Of a DNA stretch of 64,000 nucleotides, positions 1-12,850 are shown in pieces (position 1 is the stretch's first letter; each line of letters starts with the position of its first letter). The stretch is from Ophiodon elongatus (taxonomy: Eukaryota > Chordata > Actinopteri > Perciformes > Hexagrammidae). The stretch spans positions 868,001 to 932,000 of the forward strand of contig JACSYO010002122.1 in the NCBI GenBank assembly GCA_016806645.1, written 5' to 3'. A program made the position numbers and the translations under genes. The notes beneath the pieces were generated by a model. That model was not told the origin of the DNA. It did not search any database and saw nothing but the letters and a program-made list of their open reading frames with translations.

Positions 1-1859
1 CACACACTTGCATGCACGCCTCTACAACTTCACAGCCTCAAAGCTGAGGGCAAGCAGACACAAGCAGCAGCACCGTCAGCTTCTAATAAATAACCGTCAT
101 CCGTGAGTTATACACGCTCCGGATGAATTAAACAATGAGGTCAATGAGAGAGAGAGTTGGCGATGGCAGAGCCTCCAGGGCCTCCACGGCACCCAGCAGG
201 TGGACTATTGTGGCTTGTTAATTCCTACAACACTGTTTGCTTTATGTTACGAATTCCACCGCCACCAGGGCTCCTCACTAAGGGTTCCTTGACATTTTGA
301 GAAACTGGCAACAAAAAAAGTGATCGCCACTGATGAAAGAACCTACGGAAATAGGGACAGGAAACAGCAAGACATGCACCCCAAAATAAATTCATTTGAA
401 CATTTATTGCATTAGTGATATTACATTAATACTTTCAAAGTCAGAACTGGAACCAGCCAATGCTGTGAATTAAGTTGTTTGACTGTTTTGACAAAAGAAA
501 AAGGATACTTTGTGAAGGCTTGGCAGTAGGAGCTGGCACACCCATGACGTGCCAATGAACCGCTACTCACAAGGTTTTCGTCATTAAGCCGATTTTAAAA
601 CTGCATAGTATCTTAATTACTCAAAATATAAAAATGGCAACTATATTTTCAGTTGCAGCGACCGAGAGCTGGTTACAAGCCTAGCAACCACTTCTAAAAC
701 TTAATATTGAGTCCTGGCCACTGGGATTGTTAAACATTTACAACTGATAAGGTGATTTTTTGTATTTTTATTTGAAATAACTGCATTAAGGCTACAACTA
801 AGGATACTTTTGTGTTCAAAACATAAGAAAAAAAGTGGAAGGTTTACATTTTGTCATAAAAACAGATCAAAACCCAAAGACATTTTATTTTATTTTACAT
901 TTTACATGCAAGAAGCCAAAACCACATTTTTGGTATTTTTGATTTAATGATTAATCAAATATCACACACACACTGTGGGATGTTTCCCAATTAGGACTTG
1001 TGGCTTCACTTCCCCCAACCACACAGATTTGGGAACTGTTACTTTCCAATGAAGTCTCTTATGTGATGATTCAGAAGTTCATTTTAAAATTAATTAAATT
1101 AATCTGTCGTTTCTTTTTTGTCTTTTGTCTGACCAAAGATATTAAGTTTAGACTGACAGATAAGCAGCAAATCCTCACATTTGGGAGGAAACAGCTATTC
1201 ATTTAATACTTAAAACAATCGATTCCCAACCGTTTCTATCTCACGGTCAATCAACTAATTTATTATATGACTGTTTCAGCTTAAGCAAAATTTCCATGTA
1301 CTAGAGTCATCTCAAACTCACATCACCGACACGCCCAAATTATCTACCAGGTCAAACACAAAATGAAGGATAACGGTGACTCTGTCCAGACAAAAGTCTC
1401 CTCTGTCACGAGGTTTAGATTACAAACAAAGCAGCATGTAAAACAGACTCATGCAAAGATATAAAGTCATATGTCAAAGGCAGCAAAAGGACCACAGTAT
1501 CAGCAACTGTTAACTCTGATGTTAAAAGACGACACATGGGTGAAAATAATTCCTGGATGTTGAATTTCAAGCTTCAGAGAAACACACGGTTTGAATGAAA
1601 ATCGCTTAACTTGACTGGTTTCCTCTTCATCAAGTCAAAAAGAAGAAGGCAACATTTTAAAAACCGCCTACCTGTGTGACTATCACAGCTGTTTTACTCC
1701 CTGAAGTGGGTTTTAGATGTCTGCTACTTGTCTCTCTCTTTCTCTTTCTCTTTTTCTCCCCTCAGCTGCTGCCACCAGTGCTTTTGAGTAGAAAGGGAAG
1801 AAGGAGGCGTTCCCAACACGCCCATTTAACTCCCACCCGCCAATAATGAAGCAGCACTA

Positions 1860-1960
1860 ACCTCCACCTGGCAGGTACGAGCTCTCTCCCTCCTCGTCCA
1901 ATCAGCAGCGTTCAGTGTGAGCAGCCTGGAGGTATGTGAGACGAGCAGCCAACATGGCAG
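1860..1960. promoter_or_regulatory. Possible promoter or 5' exon remnant (CCAAT box and donor-like site)
   Basis: A good CCAAT box (tccaatcag) lies near 1898 in a locally GC-richer patch. It is followed about 30 bp later by a donor-like GGAG|GTATGTGAG on the plus strand, just before the purine tract. This could be the end of a non-coding first exon or a promoter of a gene outside the window. There is no coding support, so this is a weak call. Confidence 0.2.
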
Positions 1961-1965
1961 ACAAG

Positions 1966-2050
1966 CAGGAGGGAGGAGGGAGGAGGGAGGAAGGAAGAGG
2001 GAAGAGGGAGGGAGGACTCAGAGGGGGAGAGGGAGGGAGGGAGGGAGGCG
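1966..2050. repeat. GGGAGGA purine-rich low-complexity tract
   Basis: About 85 bp are almost pure A/G on the plus strand, built of gggagga/gggagg units. An ATG at 1953 opens a 34-codon frame through it (MADKQEGGG...), but the composition explains the open frame, so I do not call it coding. Confidence 0.8.
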
Positions 2051-2904
2051 GCAGATAGGGGGGATCCCACACTGGATTCCTGGAAGTTGAGTAAACTACT
2101 GCCTGCCTACTTTCTCACAAGGTCAAGACTTCAGAGGAAGTGACTCATTCACAATACTGGATGACTACTCTCAAAGAAGGAGGAGGGGGGATTTAAAAGC
2201 TGTTTTAGAGACAAGTTTCTTTTTGTTTGTTGTGTTTTCAAGTCTTTAACTACGTGATAACGTTAGCTTTTCACTTCTGGCGATCGCGTTCACACTCCAT
2301 AAATCATAAAAGTGTGGATCATTTGTGAAGATTATCTTACTGAACAAAACGTGTGTTATTGCAAAAAAAGAAAATAAACTCTGTGGCAAACAAATGTAGG
2401 AGAATTTACTTTTTGTAATCCAAAAAAAACATTGACACGGTAATAATGATTTGGCCTTGTCCACTCTGCCTCCCATATCCTGTTTATATTTCTCTTGTTG
2501 ATAAAAAAAAAACATTTATTTTTCCCTACTATTATTTTATAAAAATGTTCTTCTATTATAATTACTATTCCACATATTTTGACATATTTGTTTGATTAAT
2601 TTTAAAGGTCGCTGAGTTTTGCTTCCCCTTTTCATTGGTTGTTGCTTTCTGTGACTTTAGTATAAGATCCTGTTTCATATTGTGAATATGATACCGAAAA
2701 GTCAGTGCTGAAAGTATCCAGGAATTAATTTCTAATTCAGTCATGAAGCCAGCATGCTTCTTCAGTACAGTTTGCCTGATTCATTTCAATAATTAAACTC
2801 TTTCCTTTGTGTTAAGTAAATGACACATTAAAAAACAACTGATGTGGGACTGTAATCATAGTTTTTACAGGAAATAACTGTATTAAGCCGATTTGTACAC
2901 CTTG

Positions 2905-3215
2905 TTTTCATTATTGATTAATCTGTTGATTTTTTACTCGATTAATTGATTTCATAAATTCATTTTTTGGTCTGTAAAGCATCAGAAAACAATGAAAAAT
3001 GCCCATTCACAACTTCCTAGAGTCCAAAATGACGTCTTCATATGTCTTCTTTTGTTTAACCAACAGTCCAAGACCTCAAAATATTCAATTTACTATAATT
3101 TCAAGGAAAGAATGTAGCAAACTCTCACACATTAGAAGAAATATTTGGTACTTTCGCTTGAAAAAACAATAATACATTTTCTGTCAACTAATAACCAACT
3201 AATAAATCTATACAC
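2905..3215 (+). repeat. Dispersed repeat, 'attgattaatctgttgat' family
   Basis: The text 'ttattgattaatctgttgatttttactcgattaat' followed by '...gtaaagcatcagaaaacaatgaaaaatgcccatt' matches a very common teleost dispersed repeat that I recognise from memory. Diverged relatives in this window lie at about 13.75-13.87 kb (reverse), 26.0-26.1 kb and 36.3-36.5 kb. Family name not assigned. Confidence 0.6.
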
Positions 3216-5095
3216 AGTTGTCATTCACAATCTTAAAATAAATTATCCTTCTATTTTCCCTTTTACCACAATGTTTGAGGTGTTTACATTTAGGTCCTCT
3301 GGGATAATTTAACGTTTGTGGTGGTACTAAAGACTTTCAGCTGCATCAGTGTCACATTAACAGTCAGTCAGTCTGATCCCAAACACATGATGGCTGCAGA
3401 GAGGGGCCTCATCTCACTGAGACCTTCAAAAGCAAAAGTTGGTTTCATTATCAGTATAGTTGCATTTTCAGTTCAGTATTTATGGCTGGGAGGTGTAGAT
3501 AGGGGAAGCACCGAGGAGTCTTGACTCAAACTGAAAGTTTTCTTTCTTTTTCTTTTTCAAACATCAGCACATAAACAAGAGAATGTACACTTCAGAGAAC
3601 TCTGTTTAAGAACGGCAACAATAATAATAATTAAATTATTTGTTTGAGAACTATTTAACTCCATTCAGTTTCTGATTCCAGCTTCTTTTAATATGATAAT
3701 TTGATGCTTTTCTTTCTCATAAATGTGAGTAAACTGAATATTCTTGCCCTTTGGACTGTTTGTAGAACAAAAGAAGGCGTTTGAATGCCTCATCTTGGGC
3801 TTTTGGGAAACTGTGGCAGATATTTTTCACTATCTTCCCACATAAAGTAATCTGCAGACTAATGGACAATGGAAATAATCTTCAATTGCAGCCATACTGT
3901 TTTTATTACAGACCATGGTGGAAGAAGCACTCAGATATTTTAAGTAAAAATAGACATACCACAATAATCACAATATTTTGATGAATGGAAATAAATAAAT
4001 TAAAACAACATACTGCATGGTTACGGCTAGCTACCAGAAACTAGCAGAAGGTGTTGAATTATAAGCTGTGTACTTTGCTTTAGGCTAGTTTGTGCTACTT
4101 TCTTAAATATCTTTTAAAAATACATAAATTATATTAACTTTAGTAATACAATCAAAAGTTACATAAATGCAGTGCATGGATATAGTTCAATTAGATGGGC
4201 ATACTTTAACTCAAAACATGCCATAAGACTTAGTATTGCTTTTTTTAATGTGTACCCCTCCCCCCAAAACATAATAATAAATTGACTGCTAAAATGTACG
4301 ATATTGAATATTGAATGGTATTTTAAATTGAAATTGTGCAACAAAAAAAGAAATCCTGAAAAACCATTGATTACAAATTTAGATGTATTTGTCCCAGAGG
4401 GATATTTGTTTTCACAGCCAGACCATTACCTCCATTACCCCTTGACCAAGTTTAATGTGGACTAGACAACGAGCTAAACAGATAAATACACAACAGCCAC
4501 AGTGCATGCAAGGACTCGCTCATCAGATATGAAATCATCTGCAGATCAGCGTCTGTGACGTGACTCACAGTGTCATAAACAAAGAGAAAGGATGAGTCCT
4601 CTCTTAGTAGTCCTCTCTATGAGTCAGATCAGTCGATATTTCTTAGACTCTGTTGCTTTGATTTTCACAATTATTTCTTTAATCTTGATAGTTCCCCAAT
4701 GTCATAATACTAAATTCATAGAGAACCCCTTTAAGAACAGTCTGCTATGAGTTCACTTGTGACATTTTATATCATAGAGTTGGGAAAATGAGCTGGAGGG
4801 ATGTAAGACAAACAAATGCAACGAAGCACTTAACACAAGACACAGCTGAGGGTCAGTGGTGGAAGAAGCAATACCACAGTGGAAGTATACTGTTGATACA
4901 AGTAAAAACACAGCATTCAAATCTTTAGGCCCCGATCACACCATCGCTACAAACTTGTAAAACCATTGTTTTCCCATGGCTTGGTGTTGGCTTTTCTAGA
5001 GTTTTTTAGACCCCCATATAAGTAATAATATTGTCAATTTTCAATGTGGACATCACTTTAATGTTGCTGCTGGTAAATTTGGCAACCCTGTAACC

Positions 5096-5460
5096 TAAAA
5101 ATGAATTTACCACACAACATAACTAAATTACATTTGCTTTTGACGTATCACAAACAAGTTTCAAATGAGTCTGCGGAAGTCCCCTGAGGAAGGAGGGAGG
5201 AGGGAGGAGGGAGATTGGGGTTGTGAATAGGTCAAAAAACAAAGGGCTTTAACACGGGAGACTGCTGTTTGTGTCCTGTGTGAACAAAGTACTTTAGTTG
5301 ACAAAACCTAACCAGGACTTCTGTTGCATTTTTGCTTTGTTTTGTGTTAATGTTGCAGTCATTTAAAAAGAAACCGTTTTGTTTTTTACTAAACCTAACA
5401 AAGTCATTTCTGTTTTTTGCTTTGTTTTGTTTCCATTTTGTGGTAATTTTAAGAGAATGG
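5096..5460. repeat. Unnamed repeat, copy A (mate at 49.2 kb)
   Basis: The segment around 'tttgcttttgacgtatcacaaa' and 'tttcaaatgagtctg' recurs in the same order and orientation at 49.20-49.41 kb, with scattered substitutions. Both copies then carry a 'gaataggtcaaa/gaatgggtcaaa' block and an oligo-T/'actaaa' block. Two such collinear copies in one window indicate a dispersed repeat. I do not recognise the family. Confidence 0.5.
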
Positions 5461-5588
5461 TAAAACTAATGATGTAGTTTTGTACATTTTTTATTTATTT
5501 CTTTTGTTCCAAAAACTGCTCACAGCTGACTTCAACCACTTTACTTCCAGGTCCATTGAATCCAAAATAATATCTCATAATTCACTAA

Positions 5589-5825
5589 TTGATTGATCCC
5601 ATCCATCCATTATCTTTAACCGCTTATCCCGTTCAGGTCGCTGGAGCCGATCCCAGCTGGCAGAGTTCAGGGCACTTTAGAGTTCAGTCAACCTCAGCTG
5701 TTGTACTGTTGGGCTTCCTGTTCGAGGAAGCCATGCTGACACTGGGAGATGCTGAGATTGAACCCAGACCCTCTCGCTGTGAGCCAAGAGTGCATGCTAC
5801 AGTATGCACCATGCATACTTAAATA
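5589..5825 (-). repeat. Partial reversed SINE-like element
   Basis: 'ccgcttatcccgttcaggtcgctggagccgatcccagctgg' is the reverse complement of the 3' part of the SINE-like copy at 7866-8226, and 'gagattgaacccagaccctctcgctgtgagcc' corresponds to its tRNA-like 5' part. The middle is missing or scrambled, so this is a truncated, rearranged copy. Confidence 0.6.
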
Positions 5826-6674
5826 AAGTACCTAAAATTGTACTTAAGTACTTAAGTAAATGTACTTCATAGGCACTACTTGATCATTGCAGGAGACAGC
5901 AAACAGCAGACAGGTTGTCCTGCAGACTGTGAGACAGGTGAACACTGACTCACCATCCTGTCTCGACATGAAAGCTCTGAACTATGATAAGTCTTGTTAA
6001 CGCATGTTTGTTCCTCTTTACAATTACATCATTTCTGCCCAAGTTGTATTTCATCAAGGCTCATACTCACCTGAGCTGTGACAGGTAGTTTCTCAGGGAT
6101 TCTCACGCGTCAGGCAGTTATCATTCGTCTGGCAGGAGAGGCTGCGATACAGCAGTTAACATAAAATGATCCATTTGCGTACTGGATTGATACCTGAACT
6201 AAACTCTCCTGCGGTTAGAGGTGGGCATTTATTGGCTAGATTTTACAGCTGTTTTACAAGTAAAAGTCCTGCTTTCAAAATCCTTCCTAACTAAACTTAC
6301 TGAAGTATTATAAAGCAAAGTGAACTAAAGCATCAAAAGTAGCCTACTTGTTATTGCAGAAAGTGTTATCATTATGTATTAATACTGATTCATCACTATG
6401 CAACATTTTACTATTAAAGATGATCGAGGTTGAGCTATTTTTAACTACTATATATTTTTTAAATAATTATATTATATCAAAGAAATCTAATCTTTGCGGA
6501 TAATGTCAGCTCTTTTCCTATGATTATTCAAATGATTGCCAACAGCTCATAGACATCTGAAATATGACGAGGAGCCTCAACTTTTGGGTTACAAGCCCAA
6601 AAAGATGGAATCCACTGGCTTAATTTTAAACAATGCATTGAATTTTGTAAGAATATTTACACTAATATTTAATG

Positions 6675-7060
6675 TCAAATTTAAATCTGGATGGTAAGTA
6701 CAGCATTCAAATAAATAGTAGTGGAGTAGAAAGTACAATATTTCCCTCTAAAATGGAGTGTAATAGAAGTATCAAAAGTAAAAGTACTCATTTTTGCTTA
6801 ATTGCCCATTTCAGAACAATTTATTAAAGTGTTCTGCAATGTAATCGTAACTAAAGCTGTAAAATATATTTAATGGAAGTACAATATTTGCCTCTGAAAT
6901 GTAGTGGAGTAGACGAATTAAGTAACATAAAAACACTTAAAAAAGGGCACAAGTACCTCCAAGTTGTACTTGTACTTTACTTGGATGAAATACTTGGTCA
7001 CAGCCCATATTGTAGTTTGTGTAGTACTTTAAAAAAAGAAAAGTCTCTCCCTCAATAACT
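6675..7060. repeat. TTAAGTAAAAGTAC-type dispersed repeat
   Basis: Phrases such as 'agtggagtagaaagtacaatatt', 'atcaaaagtaaaagtactca' and 'cacttaaaaaagggcacaagtacctccaagttgtactt' recur. This is one of the most common teleost repeats, with further copies near 10.3, 11.4-11.9, 13.95-14.12, 43.68-43.8, 48.0-48.17, 49.85-49.97 and 59.2-59.75 kb. Confidence 0.65.
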
Positions 7061-7295
7061 TGGGATCTTACAGAAATGTATAGTTTAGTACTATTCAACA
7101 TCACATATTACTACATTTGTATATTCAGTTATCAGTTGACAGTAATTCTTTGGACATCATGGCATTGACATGACATTATACTTTTGACAAGCAGGTGGCG
7201 GTGTAGCAATACAAACAACATTTGTAGGCAGGTACTTATTTAATGTTCCTGTTAAGCCACTAGATGGCAGACAAGAACAACAACTGTTTGTCAGA

Positions 7296-7319
7296 CGTCT
7301 GTCTGTCTGTCTGTCTGTC

Positions 7320-7407
<88 letters not shown>

Positions 7408-7460
7408 GATAGATAGAAAGACAGATATATATATATATATCTGTCTTTCTATCTATCTAT
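7296..7460. repeat. Compound CTGT/TA/GATA microsatellite with perfect palindrome
   Basis: A (CTGT)n run passes into a long (TA)n tract and ends in a perfect inverted repeat. The 20-bp arms 7405-7424 and 7441-7460 are exact reverse complements, flanking a 16-bp AT spacer that is itself self-complementary. The result is a 56-bp perfect palindrome able to form a hairpin or cruciform. Confidence 0.9.
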
Positions 7461-7865
7461 GTTCAGACAATGAATGACTTGTACTCTGTCCTTCCAATTG
7501 GAAACTTGCCTACATACTTACATAAGTATGGGCCCTGCAGCTCCACTCTTTACTAGTAGCCTTTAGCCTTTATTTAGTCTGTTTGGGCCCTGAGGTTGAC
7601 ATTTACACAGAAGCAGACCAACAAAACATTTTCACAAGTATGGCAATTCCTCATCACGGCAGACATGAGCAGTGAAAAAAAAAAAGGTTTATCATCAAAA
7701 ACTTTGCCTCCTATTAAAATGGGCACTCCACCAATACACAAGGTTCAGTTTGAAGTCAGTCGACTTTAAGGGAGGAAAAATTTAAGTAAAAAAATGTAAG
7801 TAAAAACATGCTTTTAGGTGACAGAGAATGCATGCATCTAAATAATAAAATATATAACGGCCAAA

Positions 7866-8226
7866 TTAGGGCTGCACGGTGGTGTAGTAGCTAGCACTGT
7901 CACCTCACAGCAAGAGGGGCCTGGGTCCGGTTCCCGGTCTGGGCGGTCCTTCTGCGTGGAGTTTGCACGTTCTCCCCGTGGCAGCGCGGGTTCTCTCCGG
8001 GTTCTCCGGCTTCCTCCCACAGTCCAAAGACATGCAGCTCAGGACTCTAAATTGCCCGTAGGTGTGAGTGTGAATGTGAGTGTGAATGGTTGTCTGTCTC
8101 TATATAAACTCTGCGATGAACTGGCGACCTGTCCAGGGTGAACTCTGCCTTCGCCCAATGTCAGCTGGGATCGGCTCCAGCGCCCCGTGACCCTGAACAG
8201 GATGAGAGGTTTGGATAATGGAATCA
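7866..8226 (+). mobile_element. tRNA-like SINE-type element (full-length-looking copy)
   Basis: The 5' end 'gggctgcacggtggtgtagtagctagcac...' looks like a tRNA-derived A-box region, and 'gggtccggttcccgg' sits where a B box (GGTTCGAATCC-like) would be. The body 'ttctccgggttctccggcttcctcccacagtccaaagacatgcag' and the end 'gctgggatcggctccagcgccccgtgaccctgaacaggatgagaggtttggataatgga' are typical of a highly repeated teleost element. A second copy lies reversed at 48170-48497 and a fragment at 5589-5825. Non-coding; depends on a LINE for movement. Family name not assigned. Confidence 0.75.
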
Positions 8227-10215
8227 AACAAAATTACATTTTGTTTGGTTCCAGTATTGCCGGTATTGTGCGTGTTTGCTCACTGTCACCAGGTGTGTGC
8301 CAAATCAATACTACATTAGATAAGGTTAGATTGAGTCCAACTTCCTTACATCTACAAAATAAAGATAAAGATAAATACAGTACAACCTGTACTATATACA
8401 CATATAGTACAGGTTGTTTCACATGTAACTGTCGATAATAATAATAATTTTAATAAATGTTATATATTAATATTATACTATAGAATAATAGCCTGGGACC
8501 CCCACTGACTCAGACACTTACATCCCCAGGACAATTTATTTCTGTTACACACCCTTGCACATATTTTCTCTATTAATATACACTTGACACGATAATAATA
8601 TACTCTTGTTTGTTTGTTTATCATATTTTATTGTACATTTTCATGTTTTCTATTTCTAAATGATGTCATACTATTGCACCGTGTTTTACTGTTACGCACC
8701 AAATCACCTAACCAAATTCAATGTGTAACACACTTGATAATAAACAGTTTCTGATACGGATTCTGAAATACTGTATTATCTCTTGCTATGAACATCGAGG
8801 TACTAAAGTCTCCAATATGTCTTACCGCAGAGGAGGAAATTTACGGGCAGAATGGAAAGAAGAGTCGGGGGGAAGTTGGAGTTAAAAACACCGTAAAGGA
8901 AGGTCAGACATTTTTGTGGGACATCTGTTAAACAATCCTCAGATGTCTTTCTGCAGCAAAGGAATTTCATACATGTGTGGAGGCAAACACGCCGCAGTCT
9001 TTACATTAGACCAGTGTTGTTGTAGACTCTACAGAGGTAAATCATAAAGGAACAGTTAGACTCTGACAGATAAATCAGCCGATTATCAGTCGAATATTAG
9101 CTTATCACAGACGTCCGTGTATGTCCATAACTAATGAAAAGTTGCAGTAAAGATATGTTTTTTGAAATTTTGAAACAGTCTTTATTACATGTTTTGTCCA
9201 CCAGAGAGCGCTGATAAGTTTATATTACAGTTGTAAAACTCATTCCTAATCAAGAGTGGCTGATTAGTTTATGGGTTTATGTTAAAAAAAGCAAATATCA
9301 ACATAGATATGGTTATCAGATTTTTTTAACTCAAATATTGTTATATATTATCAAATGGGCTCTGTTCAAAAGTCCCGTAGTTGTATTAAAACTACAGGAA
9401 GTTATTGTTTTTGTAATTATTTTTTTGTAATTAACTAAATGTTGTAGGCCGAAGTGAGGTTTTACGTAACTGACCCAACTCTGTACACTGTGAAACATTA
9501 CATAGTGAAGTATGAATGTGCATGACAATACATCAGCACATCTGTGTTTAAATGTGGAAATGCTTAAGTAGGCTGTTACTGTATGTGCATGAGCGTGTTT
9601 GTGCACATTTTACAGTGCATGTACAGTTAAGGACCTTGACATCAAAGAGCAAATGGTTGTGTCCACACAAAGACACGGAGACAGCCAACCAACTCACGTG
9701 CACACATACTCCCATGTGAAAAATGAAAAAGCGGGGTTGTTTTTCACACTGACGACCTAGTTTGGAAGGGAAGGACGTTACAGCTCCACCTCTGCTGTGA
9801 TTGGAAGAACAAACACGGATGGAATTTGCACATGGCTTGAGTTTGGAGTTTGGGAATCTTTCTCTTTCCACAGTGCTGGAAACATCTCAGAAAATGTCAG
9901 TTAAGTTGAGAGCCAAAAAAAAGGTCAGACAGGCTGTCCCATGGTTTGATCCAGAGCACTCTTGAGTCTGATTGTGTGAATAGTTGTAATCTGATGTGGA
10001 CACAATGTCTTTGGCAAAACCTGTTATTGTCTGGTTTGGATTAGAATACGTTTTTATTTGTTTTTAACTCCAATTATTGTGTTTGTGCTCGCTAAGAAGA
10101 CCACATACCGTGCTCGTCATGACTGTGTACAGCCACATTGTGCTTGATAAATGTTTGCACTACTTTTCCATCATCTTGACAGTTGACACATTTTTTTTTT
10201 TTTTTACAGCTGCTG

Positions 10216-10281
<66 letters not shown>
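10216..10281. repeat. (ATC)n trinucleotide microsatellite
   Basis: About 22 uninterrupted ATC units follow an oligo-T run. The apparent poly-His, poly-Ile and poly-Met frames here are artefacts of the repeat. Confidence 0.95.
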
Positions 10282-10282
<1 letters not shown>

Positions 10283-11414
10283 GATACAATGGTGGAGGAA
10301 GTATTCAGATCCTCAATTTTAGTAAAAGTAGCATCCCAGAATGTGAAAATACTGTTACAAGTCAAATGAATACTGGATTTAGAACCTTAGTTAAGTCAAA
10401 ATCATAGCTCTGTTTTCAGCTTTGTGACAATGCGTTTCCCAGTTGATCCAAAAGGCTTTTTGAGAAGAGTTTTTGAAGAAGTAGGAGCATTTTCTCAACA
10501 CTTTATTGCCATATTAATCATTGAGAACCACGTCCAAGTCTGTCAGAGTTGAGGCCCAGCGGACACTCTCTCTAACTCCCCCATCTCTACCCTTTTTTTT
10601 TTTAACATTCAGCATTCTTTCTCACTCTTCCTTTTTTTCTGCAGACGTGTATGTCCCATGAATTCTGCTTCATGTCTTTGATGGTTAAATAAAGGCCAGA
10701 TTCTTTGACTGTGTGATGAGCAAGCGGCATTTGCATTTTTTCTACTCTTTCTCATGAGCGGGCAAATACAAAGCATATGAACCCCCAAAAAAACAAAACA
10801 GGAACACAGTAGGAATCGTGTTGTTTTGTTTAGTTCACTGCTTTGTTTGGTGCAGTGATGACCGTGTGGTTTTATGCCTGAATAAACAGAGTCGAAAAGG
10901 GTTTTTAGACCAAATTAATCTGACCCCCTTTTCTCTTTTTTTCCCTTTCTCTATGTAAAACATGTTTAGGCAGTGTTGGAATATGTAAAAGTAAATGTAC
11001 CCAAGTGCTGTACTTAACTTTACTTGAGTATTTTCATTTTGTGCAACTTGGAAAGTGAAGTTGGTCATATATTTGCTCATTCTGTGGAAAAGGACAGAGA
11101 GTATTTATAGGACACAGGTGAGGGAAGCCAAAGAGTTCATCAGCACAGCGGGTGAGACACACACACGACTCGTCTCCAGCACTGTTTCACTCAATCGTTC
11201 ACACTGTGGACGCCACGACTCAATTTGTACAGACACAAAAACGAACAGTGCACCTAGTTTTGTGTGGATATTTGTGTAATTTTATTTGTAGGTGAACTTA
11301 AAAAGTCTGAACCCATATATGACTTCATGTTGTCCAACTAGGAATAGTTCAGAATTTTATATCTATCCCTGTACTCTGTAAGTAGTCCCTGCTGTGGGTA
11401 TGTTTAACTCCCAC

Positions 11415-11960
11415 AGTCAATCAGGGGTGTAAGAAGTACTCATATCTTTTACTTTAATAAAAAAAGAAAATAGCAGTACTAATCTGTAAAAAATACTGTG
11501 CAAGTAAAAGACTTGCAGTCAAGATTTATCGTAAAAGTACAAAAGCATTGACAGAAAACTGCCTATTAGTATTTAAGTAAACATACTTGTTGAGCAGAAT
11601 AATCCCATTCAGATAGTTTTTATTATTATTATTATTATTGGGGTATTATTACTGATGCTTTAACACTAGTATTTCAATATTACAGCTGGTGGAGCAAATC
11701 TAACTACTTTATATCCCATTAGTTTAATCTATAGCACAGTTTCATATTTCATCAATTGATCACACCTTTTCTTTGTAAAACATCTGTAAATTACGTAGAG
11801 CTATCAGATACATGTACAATATTTACCTCTGAAATGTAGAGTAGAGGTACAAAGTAGAGTTAAGTGTAAATACTCAAGTAAATTAAAGGTTCAGCAAAAT
11901 GTTACTCAAGTGCAGAACAAAAAAACAAAAAAAAAGTATAGTTTAGTTACTTTTCTGTCA
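11415..11960. repeat. TTAAGTAAAAGTAC-type dispersed repeat
   Basis: 'gtgcaagtaaaagacttgcagtcaa', 'cgtaaaagtacaaaagcattgacag' and 'gaaatgtagagtagaggtacaaagtagag' match the common teleost repeat, interrupted by an ATT microsatellite near 11.62 kb. Confidence 0.6.
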
Positions 11961-12794
11961 AATTTGTCCAATCCTTTGGAACGCCTACTACATAAAATGT
12001 TATCAAGCTAACATTTACCAACATGGCCAGGCGCCAGAGTACGTCAGTGAACTTTCAAGTCCTTACCGTCCAAAACGGCCTCTCAGATCTGCTGGATTAG
12101 GCCTGCTAGCGGTTCCAGAGTCCAGGTTAAAGTCAAAGGGCGATTGAGCGTTTGCTGCACCTCAGCTTTCAAACAGTCTGCCAAGTTCTATTTAATCTGC
12201 TGACACTGTTTCTGTTTTCGAATCTCGTTTTTTTTCTTTTTTTTACACTTTCATTTTTGCCTGACAGCTACTCTTATTTGTTTACATAATAGTGCTCTGT
12301 TGTGCAAACACCTTATTTGAAGTTTATTTTAATAGTTTCACTTGTTCCACCTTTTGGATGATTTATTTGTTCATTTCTTTTATACAATCTTCTGTGTGTT
12401 TGCATTTTCTTGAGCTGTAAGCACTTTGTGCCGCAAGCTTGAAAAGTGCTATACAAATACATTTTTTATTAATGATTATTAATGAGCTTTAACCACATAT
12501 ATGTGCAGCCTCTCATAACTGCAAGCTTGATTGCAGACTCTTGTTCTTTTGTCCATAAAATCTCCAGAGGCACACAGTGCAGCAAATAAACATGATGCTA
12601 TAGCAGTTTATTACAAAGAAGGGAATCTACATTTTGTATTGCTATGATAAGTTTGAATATACACGTTGCTCAGTATGAGTGCATGTGTATGTTTGTGAAT
12701 ATGTGACAGCAGAAAATCTGGTCTCAGATAGACCTAAGTACATTACCAAATAAACTGCCTGTTAAAAACCTGTTATGGGTGAGGACCAGGTACA

Positions 12795-12801
12795 CACACA
12801 A

Positions 12802-12846
<45 letters not shown>
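12795..12846. repeat. (CA)n microsatellite
   Basis: Acacacacaaacacgcgcg followed by a pure (CA) run of about 20 units. Confidence 0.9.

Positions 12847-12850
<4 letters not shown>

Larger units (their letters stand above)
1..7865. other. Intergenic region, no gene recognised
   Basis: No open frame here resembles a known protein, and all ORFs are short and scattered. The stretch holds an AT-rich, repeat-derived background: a purine tract near 2.0 kb, a 'gattaatctgttgat' type dispersed repeat near 2.9-3.2 kb, an unnamed repeat at 5.1-5.45 kb, a partial reversed SINE at 5.6-5.8 kb, TTAAGTA-type repeat at 6.7-7.06 kb and a compound microsatellite at 7.3-7.46 kb. A neighbouring gene may lie just left of the window, but nothing here proves it. 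Confidence 0.7.

Noticed and set aside
10077..10322. Poly-His, poly-Ile and poly-Met ORFs
   Set aside because: Translations of the (ATC)n microsatellite.
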